Assembly: GCA_005880985.1 (NCBI GenBank)
Contig: VBIQ01000005.1
Location: 1 to 64,000 of the forward strand
Direction of reading: 5' to 3'
Source: Chloroflexota bacterium
GTDB taxonomy: Bacteria; Chloroflexota; Dormibacteria; Aeolococcales; Aeolococcaceae
DNA: 64,000 bases
In this document: piece after piece, positions 33,593 to 48,287 of the stretch
Layout: each line of letters opens with the position of its first letter
How positions within the stretch are numbered: the first letter of the stretch is position 1
Notes under the pieces: generated by a model
Told to the model about the DNA's origin: nothing
Database searches by the model: none
The model's input: only the letters and a program-made list of their open reading frames with translations
Translations under genes and position numbers: made by a program

Positions 33593-34528
33593 TCAGGCAG
33601 GCTGCGGCGCCGGTACCGCGCGCAGCTCGGTGAGACGGCCGAGCCGGTGGGCCTCGGCGTAGGCGACCACGCCATCGAGAACCCGGATGGCGGCGCCGGG
33701 CTCGGTGAAGTTGGCGGTGCCCACCTGCACCGCGTCCGCACCGGCGACGAAGAACTCGAGGGCGTCGGCGGGCTCCGCGATCCCCCCGACACCGACCACC
33801 GGGAGGGACACCGCGGCGCGCACCGCGGCCACCGCTGCCAGCGCCAGCGGCTTGATCGCCGGGCCGGAGAGACCGCCGGTGCCCCGCCCGGGCAGCACCG
33901 GCCGCCCGCTGCCGAGGTTCACCTTCATGCCGATGTAGGTGTTGACCGCCGAGACGGCGTCGGCACCGGCTGCCTCCACCGCCCGCGCCACCGCGCCGAT
34001 GTCGGTGACGTTGGGACTGAGCTTCACGATCAGGCAGCGCGACGTCGCCGCGCGGCAGGCCTGCACCAGCCGGCCGGCGGCGGCAGCGTCGCGACCGAAG
34101 TCGAGCCCGTTGGCGATGTTGGGGCAGGAGATGTTGAGCTCGATGCCGGCGACGCCGTCGATCTCCAGACGGCGCAGGCAGTCCACGTACTCCTCGACGG
34201 TGGCGGCGGCGACGTTGACCACCACCGGGACCCGCCATCCCGCGAAGCGCGGCGCGTAGGCGGTGGCGACGTGCTCGACGCCGGGATTGTGCAGACCGAT
34301 GCTGTTGAGCATCCCGGCGGCGGTCTCGGCGACCCGCGGCGGCGCGTTGCCTGCGCGCGGCAGCGGCGTGGTGCCCTTAGTGTAGATGGCGCCGAGGCGC
34401 TGGATGTCGACCAGGTGCTCGAACTCGAAGCCGTAACCGAAGGTGCCGCTGGCGACACCGACCGGGTTGGGCAGCAGCAGACCGCGGCCGAGGTCGACGC
34501 GCGGGTCGAGTGTCAGCTCACGCGACAT
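33593..34528 (-). CDS. pyrD: Dihydroorotate dehydrogenase, class 1B catalytic subunit
   Basis: PyrD oxidises dihydroorotate to orotate with FMN. Class 1B passes electrons to NAD+ through PyrK, which is encoded immediately upstream. The protein has about 311 residues. Conserved blocks are 'NPVGVASGTFGYGFEFE', 'YTKGTTPLPRAGN', 'VEHVATAY', ELNISCPNIANG with the catalytic Cys, 'VNTYIGMK' and 'GVGGIAEPADALEFFVAGADAVQVG'. I chose ATG 34528 (MSRELTL), which overlaps pyrK by 11 bases; ATG 34546 is possible. It is the last gene of the pyr operon. Confidence 0.95.
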   Translation of the reverse strand: MSRELTLDPRVDLGRGLLLPNPVGVASGTFGYGFEFEHLVDIQRLGAIYTKGTTPLPRAGNAPPRVAETAAGMLNSIGLHNPGVEHVATAYAPRFAGWRVPVVVNVAAATVEEYVDCLRRLEIDGVAGIELNISCPNIANGLDFGRDAAAAGRLVQACRAATSRCLIVKLSPNVTDIGAVARAVEAAGADAVSAVNTYIGMKVNLGSGRPVLPGRGTGGLSGPAIKPLALAAVAAVRAAVSLPVVGVGGIAEPADALEFFVAGADAVQVGTANFTEPGAAIRVLDGVVAYAEAHRLGRLTELRAVPAPQPA

Positions 34529-35389
34529 GCGCGGGCGGCAGCTCACGCAGCCGCTCCCAGTCGACCGCGGTGATCGGCATCACCGGGCCCTCGGTGCAGC
34601 ACAGCGCCCAGCGCCGGCCATCGCCGTCGTCGACGGGTAGGGCGCAGCCCAGGCAGGTGCCGAAACCGCAGCCCATCGGCGCCTCCAGCGATGCCTCGGC
34701 GACGGACGGCAGCAGCGCCGCGTCGGCGCGGCCGATCGCGCCGGCGAGGGTCGCCAGCATCGGGTTGGGACCGCAGGCCCAGAGCGCCACGACGCTCGCG
34801 TCCAGGTGCGCCTCGACGAGGTCGGTGACCAAGCCGCGGTGTCCGCGGCTGCCGTCGTCGGTGGCTTCGATGACGGAGATCCCGCCGTCGCCGCGGCGAT
34901 AGCGCTCGGGCGGGTAGAGACGTGCCGCGGTGGCGGCGCCGCTGAGCACCGTCACCTCGCGGCCGGACCGTCGCGCCCAGCATGCAGCCAGGGGGAACGG
35001 GGCACAGCCCAGACCACCGGCGACGATGAGCACCCGACCAGCAGCCGGCGGCAGCGTGAAGCCGGTGCCCAGCGGTCCCAACGAGTCGAGCGGATCGCCG
35101 CGATGCAGCGCGGCCAGCCGGCGCGTCCCCTCGCCCACCCGCTCGAAGACGAAGGCACAGACATCGCCGGCGACCCAGGCGACGCTGAACGGCCGCCGCA
35201 GCAGCGGCACCGGACCGGGGCCACAGCGCAGCTGAGCGAACTGCCCCGGCAACGTTCGTTCCGCCAGCAGCGGCAACCGCGCCGACAGCTCGACGAGGCC
35301 GCCGTCGAGCTCGTCGACGGCGACCACCTCGCCCCGTTCGTCGACGGTGCGGGTGAGGTCGCTGCGCCGGAGACGGTCGGGCACTCGTC

Positions 35390-35393
<4 letters not shown>
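34518..35393 (-). CDS. pyrK: Dihydroorotate dehydrogenase electron transfer subunit
   Basis: This 291-residue FAD/[2Fe-2S] protein links PyrD to NAD+. The FAD-binding block [12 protein letters not shown] and the NAD-binding '[17 protein letters not shown]' are followed by '[14 protein letters not shown]'. Near the C-terminus the cluster motif [13 protein letters not shown] and later CC supply four cysteines for the iron-sulfur cluster. The GTG start at 35393 overlaps the carAB stop by four bases (GTGA). The following pyrD start lies inside its 3' end, so the two subunits should be made in step. Confidence 0.95.
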
Positions 35394-39953
<4,560 letters not shown>

Positions 39954-39961
<8 letters not shown>

Positions 39962-41294
39962 GGGCAGTCTCGAGCAGCGATGCCAGTCCGGAGGGCGCCG
40001 CCCGGTCGAGGTGGACGCAGCGGCCGCCGGCCATGGTGACCAGCACCCGCCCGCGCAGCCGCGACCCGAGCAGCGGGGTGTTGCGCGAGCGCGAGCACAG
40101 ACCCGCCGCCTCGACCACCCAGTCCTGCGCGGGGTCGACGATGACGAGGTCGGCCGGCTCACCGGCCCGCAGCCGCGGCGGATGCAGACCGGAGGTGGAA
40201 CCGAGCACCCGCCACGGCCCCGCGGTGAGCCGGTCGATCAGCACCGGCACCCAGTGGCCGTTCATCCCGCCGTGGGTCAGGCAGACGGCGAGCGCGGTCT
40301 CCAGCCCGATCATCCCCGGAGCCGCGGCGTCGAAGTCGTCGCCCTTGTCGGCGTCGACGTGGGGGGCATGGTCGGTGGCGACGGCGTCGATCAGCCCCTC
40401 GCGCAGCGCCGTCTGCAGAGCGGCACGGTCGGCGTCGTCGCGCAGCGGCGGGTTGACCTTGCGCAGCGACGCCGGTCCCGTCCCGCCGGCAGACATCCCG
40501 AGGTGGTGCGGCGTCACCTCGGCGGTGACGGCGGCGCCGGTGTCACGCGCGGCGCGGAGCGAGCGCACCGCGCCGGCGACGGAGAGGTGCTGGAGGTGGA
40601 GCCGGCCTCTGCCGGCGAGCGAGAGCGCGGCCAGGGCGCTGTCGACGGCGGACACCTCGCAGGCGGCGGGTCGCAGGGGACCGCGGGCCACGTCGTCGGT
40701 CTCGGGGTTGGCGATCCGCACCATCACCTCGTCCTCGGGGTGGACGAGCACGGCGCGGTCACACCCCGCCGCGTCGCGCAGGGCGGCGCTGAGCACCTGC
40801 GTCGATGCCGAGTTGCGGCCGTCGTCGGTGAACGCGGCGGCGCCCGCCGCGGCGCAGCCGGCGACGTCGACCAGGGCCGTGCCCTGCAGGCCCCGGGTGA
40901 CGGCCGCCGCGTTGAGCACCCGCAGCGGCGCCGCCGCGGCCCGCGCCGCGGCGGCGGCGACCCGGCCGGGATCGTCGACCGGTGGCCTGGTGTTGGCCAT
41001 CGCCAGCACCTGGGTGAACCCGCCGGCGGCAGCGGCGGCGGCGCCGCTCAGGATGGTCTCGGCAGGCTCACCACCCGGTTCGCGGAGATGCGCGTGGAGG
41101 TCGACGAAGCCCGGGCACACCAGCAGCGGTTCGTGGCCAGGCGCGGGAGCGAGGTCGATCACCGCGACGGCATCGGGCGCGATGTTGTCGTCGATCGCGG
41201 CCAGAACACCGTCGCGCAGCCAGACATCGGCGGGATGGCGGTCCACCCCTGCCATGGGGTCGATGACCCGCACCCCTCGCAGCACCAGGTTCAT
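39954..41294 (-). CDS. pyrC: Dihydroorotase
   Basis: PyrC closes carbamoyl aspartate to dihydroorotate. The protein has 446 residues, the length of the class I (AllB/PyrC-long) enzymes. Metal ligands appear in [11 protein letters not shown] (His67, His69), [27 protein letters not shown] and [10 protein letters not shown] conserved '[10 protein letters not shown]' is also present. ATG 41294 overlaps the pyrR stop by four bases (ATGA), and its own stop overlaps the carAB start. The assignment is secure. Confidence 0.96.
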
Positions 41295-41875
41295 CGCGCC
41301 GCCTTGTGATCGGCCGCGTCGCGAGGCACCAGCCAGGCGCCCGGCGGCTGATCCCAGCGCATCCGCACCACCACCCAGTCACCCGCCGATGCGGGGATGT
41401 TCTTGCCGACGTAGGTCGCCCGCAGCGGCAGCTCGCGCTGACCGCGATCGATCAGCACCAGCGGCTCGACCGCGGCGGGACGGCCCTGGTCGGCCAGGGC
41501 GTCGAGCGCGGCTCGCAGGGTGCGCCCGGTGTGCACCACGTCGTCGACCAGGACGACGACGGCACCGTCGATCTCCGGAGCGGGTGCGCCGGTCCAGGCA
41601 TGGCGGGGACGCGCCGCCGGACGGGGACGGTCGTCGCGATACTCGCCGACATCGAGCTCGCCCAGCGGCGGCTCCCGGACGCCGAGGTCCGCCAGGATCT
41701 CGCGCAGCGCCCGCGCCACCGGCACACCGCCGCGCCGAACCGCGGCCAGCACCACGCCATCGAGACCGGGATGGCGCTCGATCAGCTCGTGGGCCAGCCG
41801 CCGCAGGGTGGACGGCAGCGAGGCGGCGTCGAGCAGCTGGCCACCCCGGGGAGCGCGCTCGTCGATGACGGTCAT
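41291..41875 (-). CDS. pyrR: Bifunctional pyr operon regulator / uracil phosphoribosyltransferase
   Basis: PyrR binds pyr mRNA in response to UMP and in some species makes UMP from uracil and PRPP. The 194-residue protein has the PRPP motif VVVLVDDVVHTGRTL at about 106-120, the AAVRRGGVPVA loop and the C-terminal YVGKNIPASAGDWV block typical of PyrR. It sits second in the operon, overlapping pyrB and pyrC by four bases each. A leader with a PyrR-site-like sequence precedes pyrB, so feedback control by this protein is likely. Confidence 0.94.
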   Translation of the reverse strand: MTVIDERAPRGGQLLDAASLPSTLRRLAHELIERHPGLDGVVLAAVRRGGVPVARALREILADLGVREPPLGELDVGEYRDDRPRPAARPRHAWTGAPAPEIDGAVVVLVDDVVHTGRTLRAALDALADQGRPAAVEPLVLIDRGQRELPLRATYVGKNIPASAGDWVVVRMRWDQPPGAWLVPRDAADHKAAR

Positions 41876-42801
41876 GCCAGCAGCATCTCGAGCAGGGCCA
41901 TGCGCACCACCACGCCGTTGCGCGCCTGGCGGAAGTAGGCGGCGCGCGGGTCATCGTCGACACCGGGGTCGATCTCATCGACCCGCGGCAGCGGGTGCAT
42001 GACGATCGACCGCGCCGGCAGCATCGCCATCAACTCGGCGCCGATGCGGGTGTCGCCGCGCGCCCGAGCGAACTCGGCGGGATCGCCGAAGCGCTCCTTC
42101 TGGATGCGAGTCTGGTAGATGACATCGGCTTCGGGAACCACCGCGTGCAGGCTGTCGTTGAGCCGGTAGGGAACGCCCCGCTCGTCGAGCAGAGCCCGGA
42201 TGTCAGCGCCGATCTGCACCACGTCCGGGGCGACAAAGCTCATCCGCACCCCCGGGAACTGGGAGAGCAGCAGGACGAGCGAGCGAGCGGTGCGGCCGTA
42301 GCGGAGGTCGCCGCAGAAGACGACGTCCACTCCCTCGATGCGCCCGAGCTCGTTCTCGATGGTGAACAGGTCGAGCAGCGCCTGGGTGGGGTGCTCACCG
42401 GGCCCATCCCCGGCGTTGATGACGGGCACGTCCGAAACAGCTGCGGCCCGGGCAGCGGCACCGGCCTGGTCGTGGCGAAGGACGATCACATCGGCGTAGG
42501 CGGACACCATGCGAATGGTGTCCTCCAGCGTCTCGCCCTTGATGACGCTGGAGAACTCCCGCGCCGCCTCGGTGCCGATGACCGCGCCTCCGAGACGGAG
42601 CATCGCCGACTCGAAGGACAGGCGGGTGCGGGTGCTGGGCTCGTAGAAGAGGGTGGCCATGATCCGGCCGCTCAGCCGCCGGTCGCGGACACCGCCGAGG
42701 CTGCGGGCCCGCGCGAACACCGCCTCCAAGAGCGACCGGCCGAACTGATGGCTGCTGAGGACGTGGTCGAGCAGGCGGGAGGGGGGGGGTGCCACCTGCA
42801 T
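41872..42801 (-). CDS. pyrB: Aspartate carbamoyltransferase catalytic subunit
   Basis: PyrB joins carbamoyl phosphate to aspartate, the first committed pyrimidine step. The protein has 309 residues. The carbamoyl-phosphate site FYEPSTRTRLSFESAM is present, as are 'VIKGETLEDTIRMVSAYADV', 'DGPGEHPTQALLD' and the C-terminal HPLPRVDEIDPGVDDDPRAAYF. No pyrI regulatory subunit is nearby. The ATG at 42801 follows GGAGG about 9 bases upstream. Codons 5-7 form a run of nine C (nine G on the plus strand, 42781-42789), a possible slippage point. It is the first gene of the pyr operon. Confidence 0.95.
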   Translation of the reverse strand: MQVAPPPSRLLDHVLSSHQFGRSLLEAVFARARSLGGVRDRRLSGRIMATLFYEPSTRTRLSFESAMLRLGGAVIGTEAAREFSSVIKGETLEDTIRMVSAYADVIVLRHDQAGAAARAAAVSDVPVINAGDGPGEHPTQALLDLFTIENELGRIEGVDVVFCGDLRYGRTARSLVLLLSQFPGVRMSFVAPDVVQIGADIRALLDERGVPYRLNDSLHAVVPEADVIYQTRIQKERFGDPAEFARARGDTRIGAELMAMLPARSIVMHPLPRVDEIDPGVDDDPRAAYFRQARNGVVVRMALLEMLLA

Positions 42802-42921
42802 CGTGCAGACCTCCGGGCGGGACCCAGGAGGCTCGGGCAGGCAGGCCCACGGTGCGACGGTCGCGCCGCCGGACGGCCGTCCCCTTGCCGCCTCGCCGGG
42901 CCGGCTTGAAGTGGACGTGTC
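42802..42921 (-). promoter_or_regulatory. pyr operon leader with PyrR-site-like stem-loop
   Basis: Starting from the TACACT box, the leader is about 120 bases. At 42881-42899 the minus strand reads GGCGAGGCGGCAAGGGG, flanked by CGGCC and GGCCG that can pair. This resembles the PyrR binding loop consensus (GAGAGG...CAAGG), though one base shorter between the two conserved blocks. The perfect palindrome GGACGGCCGTCC (42871-42882) adjoins it and could form an alternative hairpin. Control by PyrR is inferred. Confidence 0.35.
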
Positions 42922-42927
42922 CGCGGC

Positions 42928-42933
42928 AGTGTA
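42928..42933 (-). promoter_or_regulatory. -10 box of the pyr operon
   Basis: TACACT on the minus strand lies about 127 bases before the pyrB ATG. Upstream, CCGTTCGG occurs twice with a 12-base period (42935-42958), where a -35 or an activator site would lie. Confidence 0.4.
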
Positions 42934-43124
42934 GCAGCCGAACGGATGTCCGAACGGACGGCCGAAATAGCTCCGAACGCACCTTCGCGCGGCTACGAGC
43001 GCGCCAATACGACCATGCCCGTCGCGCAAGCGCACCGCGCGCGAAAGGAATCGGGTTCCGAGCGCGTCGTATGAGAAGGGGGCGGCATGGATGCCGTGCC
43101 GTCGACGTGTCCACTGCACCCTTG

Positions 43125-44984
<1,860 letters not shown>

Positions 44985-45009
44985 AACGGCACGTCGGTGT
45001 CGGGAATCC

Positions 45010-45522
45010 TCAGGTCGAGGACGACGACAACGCGCCGCAGGAGCTCTGCAGGTAGCTGGTGATGGCGGTGCCGGCGGAGGTGATCGCCGGGCCGTTCAGC
45101 GAAGAGAAGGCCCCGCTGAGATCTTGCAGAGTGGTCGCGTTCTGCACCTGGCTGTTTGCCTGGTCGAAGGCGCTGCGCAGGGTGTCGAAGGCCGACTTGA
45201 TCTGGCTGGGTGCCGAGTTGTCCAGACTGTCGAGCAGGCTGGCCTCGGCGGCGATCGTCTGCTTGATCGTGGTGACGCTCGGGACGGCACCAGGACTTGC
45301 CCGGAACGCGGAGCCGATCTGACCGAATTGGGCCACCGCGGTCGCCACCTGGGTGCAGAAGGAGGAGCCGGCCGGTACCGAGATGGACGAAGAGGAGGAG
45401 GACGTGGAGGACGACAACGTCGACGTTGTTGCGGACGAGGGCGACGAGCTCCCACAGGCGGCGAGCGCGACACCGCCCGTGAGCACCAGCAGTGCGCCGG
45501 TGACAAAGGAAGGACGATGCAC
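45010..45522 (-). CDS. Putative lipoprotein
   Basis: This 170-residue exported protein has a lipobox (GGVALAAC, Cys about residue 23) after a hydrophobic signal and a Ser/Thr-rich spacer. The body (about 50-165) is helical: 'VATAVAQFGQIGSAFR', 'LLDSLDNSAPSQIKSAFDTL', 'ITSYLQSSCG'. It contains two cysteines that could form a disulfide (FCTQ, SSCG). It should be lipid-anchored on the outer face of the membrane. No family is recognised. The GTG start at 45522 has a G-rich sequence upstream. The 185-base gap behind it is empty. Confidence 0.65.
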   Translation of the reverse strand: MHRPSFVTGALLVLTGGVALAACGSSSPSSATTSTLSSSTSSSSSSISVPAGSSFCTQVATAVAQFGQIGSAFRASPGAVPSVTTIKQTIAAEASLLDSLDNSAPSQIKSAFDTLRSAFDQANSQVQNATTLQDLSGAFSSLNGPAITSAGTAITSYLQSSCGALSSSST

Positions 45523-45707
45523 TTCGCCAACCCCCCTGTGAGCGGACCGAGGCGGGTGGGCCGCCGACGCCTCCACAGTGCTTGGGCGGAGGTTGGCCAG
45601 CGCCACGCCGCAACGGAGGTAGACGGTAGGGGCGGCGGCCTCGCAGGTCAAGTCGCTGGAGAGGGCGACACCGTGTCCGTTCGCAGCCCAGTTGCCGACC
45701 TCTGGTC

Positions 45708-47378
45708 CTAGCTCTGCGCGCAGCTGTGGTCGACCCAGGGCGCCAGCCAGTAGTCCTCGCCGTCCACCCCGTGGGAGATCACCGCGTAGTTGCGGTGGTG
45801 GAGCATGTCCCACAGCGCGGGCGGCGGCGGAGCGTCGACGACCAGCACCGCGGGTGGGTGCGCGGTGAGGTCGGCCAGCAGCCGCTGCTCGTTGGCCTTG
45901 TCGATGTAGTAGGCCGAACCGAGGCTCGGGTAGCGGCCCGCGGGGACGCGATCGCTGAGAGCGTAAGCCCAGTGCACCGTGCCCCAGACGAAGACAGGCT
46001 GGCCAGCACGTGAACAGCGTTGGAAGAGATCGACGACCGCTCGCTGCCGCTGCATGTCGGCGGGAAAGGTGGCGGCATACGCATCGGCGCTGATCCGACC
46101 GGTGAGCCGTTGCCAGCCGTGTTGGTAGTAGGCGGGAAGCTCGCGAACGCCGAAGTTGTGGTGCTCCCACGATGGCGCCGGTTGGTGCTGCGCCCACGCC
46201 ACCTCGGCCCGAGGCAACCACAGGGCGAACTCGGCGACCGGCCAGGTGAGCACGAGAATCGCGGCGGCGACGAAGGGTCCCGCGCGACGCTGGCGGCGCA
46301 GAATCGCGGCCGCCGCCATCGCAGCGACCAGGACCAGCGCAGGCTCGGCCTGCTGGATGTAATGGGTCAGACCACGGGCGCTGACCATCGCCGCCGACAG
46401 GTCGCATCCCAGCCAGAGAGCGAGCACCGCCGGGCCACTGCGACCGCGGCGGACCAGCCAGAGTGCCGCCGCCAACCCCGAGATCACGGGAATGGCGAGG
46501 CGGGAGACGGTGAGCAACGCGAGGGCCACTCTCGTGTGCGCCCCCGCCAGGTCGTTGCTCCAGCGCAGATAGTCGACGTCGGCGTGGGTCAGGACGTCGA
46601 CAAGGCCGCGCAGCGAGCCGCCGAAGGCGAGCGCCAGGGCAGCACCTCCCAGCAATATCGCCGAGCCGGCGACGACGCCGGCGGCGCTCCGCACCTCGCG
46701 CGTGCCGGGGCGGCCGCCGTTGGCTGACGCGAGCAGCCACGGCACCGCTGCGACGGCGATCAGGTCGACGACGAAGACGGCCTTGACGAGCACCGCTGCC
46801 GCCACCATCGTGCCCGCAAGCACGGCGACCTGCGGTCGTGGTGCCGTTTCGCGGAGCATCAGCGTCATCGCCAGCAGCACGAGAACGGCACCGACGACCT
46901 CGGCGTTGAGCAGGTCACCGTCGAAATTGGGCAGCGAGGCCAGCAGCGCGTAGGTCAGCGACGCCATCACCGCCACCCGCCCTCCGCCGAGGCGGCGGCC
47001 GAGGATGAACACAGCCAGCGTGCCGACCGCGCCCAGGGCGGCCAGCACCGCGTGGAGGACCGGCACCGACACCCCGCGCAGGGTCAGCGCGGTGGTGAGC
47101 CAGTACATCGCTGGAGGTTTGTTGTCCCAGACGTCGCGGTAGAGCACGGCGCCGTGGGCGAGGGCACGGCCGATGTCGGCGTAGGTGCCCTCGTCTGGGT
47201 ACCAGCTGGGTTCGACCAGGCTCGGCAGCCGGAGCAGCACCAGGGCGACGACGGCGGGTACCAGGCCGAGCCACGCCGCCCGGGACACGGCTCGAGCCGG
47301 CGGCTGCTCGCCGGCCGCCCCGCTGGGAGGTCCTCCGGAGTGGGTAGAGGCCGCCCCGGGAGGCGCGTGGAGTGTCAC
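45708..47378 (-). CDS. GT-C family (ArnT/PMT-like) membrane glycosyltransferase
   Basis: This 556-residue protein has about ten membrane helices. The first outer loop carries EPSWYPDEGTYADIGRAL and YRDVWDNKPPAMYWL, the acidic-pair and 'NKPP' hallmarks of the GT39/GT83 (PMT/ArnT) superfamily. These enzymes use polyprenyl-phosphate sugars to modify proteins or lipids on the outside. A soluble C-terminal domain follows the membrane part. The GTG at 47378 gives a short cytoplasmic tail before the first helix. The acceptor is unknown. Confidence 0.82.
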   Translation of the reverse strand: MTLHAPPGAASTHSGGPPSGAAGEQPPARAVSRAAWLGLVPAVVALVLLRLPSLVEPSWYPDEGTYADIGRALAHGAVLYRDVWDNKPPAMYWLTTALTLRGVSVPVLHAVLAALGAVGTLAVFILGRRLGGGRVAVMASLTYALLASLPNFDGDLLNAEVVGAVLVLLAMTLMLRETAPRPQVAVLAGTMVAAAVLVKAVFVVDLIAVAAVPWLLASANGGRPGTREVRSAAGVVAGSAILLGGAALALAFGGSLRGLVDVLTHADVDYLRWSNDLAGAHTRVALALLTVSRLAIPVISGLAAALWLVRRGRSGPAVLALWLGCDLSAAMVSARGLTHYIQQAEPALVLVAAMAAAAILRRQRRAGPFVAAAILVLTWPVAEFALWLPRAEVAWAQHQPAPSWEHHNFGVRELPAYYQHGWQRLTGRISADAYAATFPADMQRQRAVVDLFQRCSRAGQPVFVWGTVHWAYALSDRVPAGRYPSLGSAYYIDKANEQRLLADLTAHPPAVLVVDAPPPPALWDMLHHRNYAVISHGVDGEDYWLAPWVDHSCAQS

Positions 47379-47515
47379 CGCCGGCCAAGTGTGCCGCACC
47401 GGCCGGTCGAGAACGCTGCCGCGAAGCCGGCATCTGAGGAGCCGGTGGCGATGGTGCGACGACCCGGTTGCATCGCTGCTCGGAACGCGCCCGGGCAGCC
47501 GATACTCGCGGCGCC

Positions 47516-47989
47516 ATGCTGCGCCTCCGCACTCCCCTGTCCGCCGCGGTGTTCGCTGCCGCGCTGGCCCTCGGTACCGGGCTGGTGGCGGTCGCGGCCA
47601 CCCACACCGACGGCTCCGCCCCACATGGGATCGGCGCGGCCGAGCTCACTGCGTCGGGAACAACGAGCACCGTGAGCTCGAAGACCGAGAGCGCGGAGTC
47701 GAGCGAGTCCAACACTCAGGCGGTGACGCAGACGGTCACCGTCACGGTCACGGCCACGGTCACCGCCACAGCGACAACCACCCAGACGGTCACCGTCGCC
47801 CAGACTGCGTCGGCCGCCTCAGAGCAGGACACCGAGGACCAAGGCGAGAAGGGCGACCAAGCCGAGAAGGACGACCAGGGTGACCAGGGCGACCAGGGCG
47901 AGACGGGCGACCAGGGCAAGCAGCAGACCATGCAGCACGGAAAACAGGGCGAGAAGCAGGACCAGGCGCACGGCAGCGGGAACGACTGA
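47516..47989 (+). CDS. Small secreted Thr/Val repeat and Asp/Gln/Gly-rich protein
   Basis: This 157-residue protein has a signal peptide (LRTPLSAAVFAAALALGTGLVAVA), a Ser/Glu stretch and a TVTVTVTATVTAT run. It ends in a charged tail of QGDQGE/DQGEKGDQ units, collagen-like in composition but without a strict Gly-x-y phase. The whole looks like an extended surface filament. Its layout (signal, then SE/ST low complexity) resembles the protein at 1629-2009. No function is known. Confidence 0.6.
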   Translation: MLRLRTPLSAAVFAAALALGTGLVAVAATHTDGSAPHGIGAAELTASGTTSTVSSKTESAESSESNTQAVTQTVTVTVTATVTATATTTQTVTVAQTASAASEQDTEDQGEKGDQAEKDDQGDQGDQGETGDQGKQQTMQHGKQGEKQDQAHGSGND

Positions 47990-48026
47990 GGGCGCCGGCG
48001 CGGCGGAGTCGAGCGGGCCGGCGCGG

Positions 48027-48032
48027 TAGGCT
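48027..48032 (+). promoter_or_regulatory. -10 box TAGGCT of the DUF2905 gene
   Basis: TAGGCT ends 7 bases before the ATG at 48040, consistent with a leaderless transcript and with choosing that ATG over GTG 48034. Confidence 0.4.
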
Positions 48033-48039
48033 GGTGACG

Positions 48040-48267
48040 ATGATCGGTTTTGGTGGCCCGGACCTGGGCAAGGTGCTCCTGATCATCGGCCTGCTGATCG
48101 CCATCTGCGGAGTGGTTCTCGCGGTCGGCGGGCGTCTGCCCTTCGGCCGCCTCCCCGGCGACCTGTCGGGATCACGCGGCAACCTCTCCTGGTACGTCCC
48201 GCTGGGCACCTCGCTGCTGATCAGCGTGGTGCTCACCGTCGTGCTCAACATCGTGCTCCGGCGGTAG
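48040..48267 (+). CDS. DUF2905 small membrane protein
   Basis: This 75-residue protein of the DUF2905 family has two membrane helices (LLIIGLLIAICGVVLAVGG and LGTSLLISVVLTVVLNIVL). The family loop RLPFGRLPGDLSGSRGNLSWYVP lies between them. DUF2905 proteins are widespread in Gram-positive and deep-branching bacteria and have no assigned function. It is convergent with the mutase gene, 20 bases apart. Confidence 0.85.
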   Translation: MIGFGGPDLGKVLLIIGLLIAICGVVLAVGGRLPFGRLPGDLSGSRGNLSWYVPLGTSLLISVVLTVVLNIVLRR

Positions 48268-48287
48268 CAGCGGGCGGCGTCGCCGCG

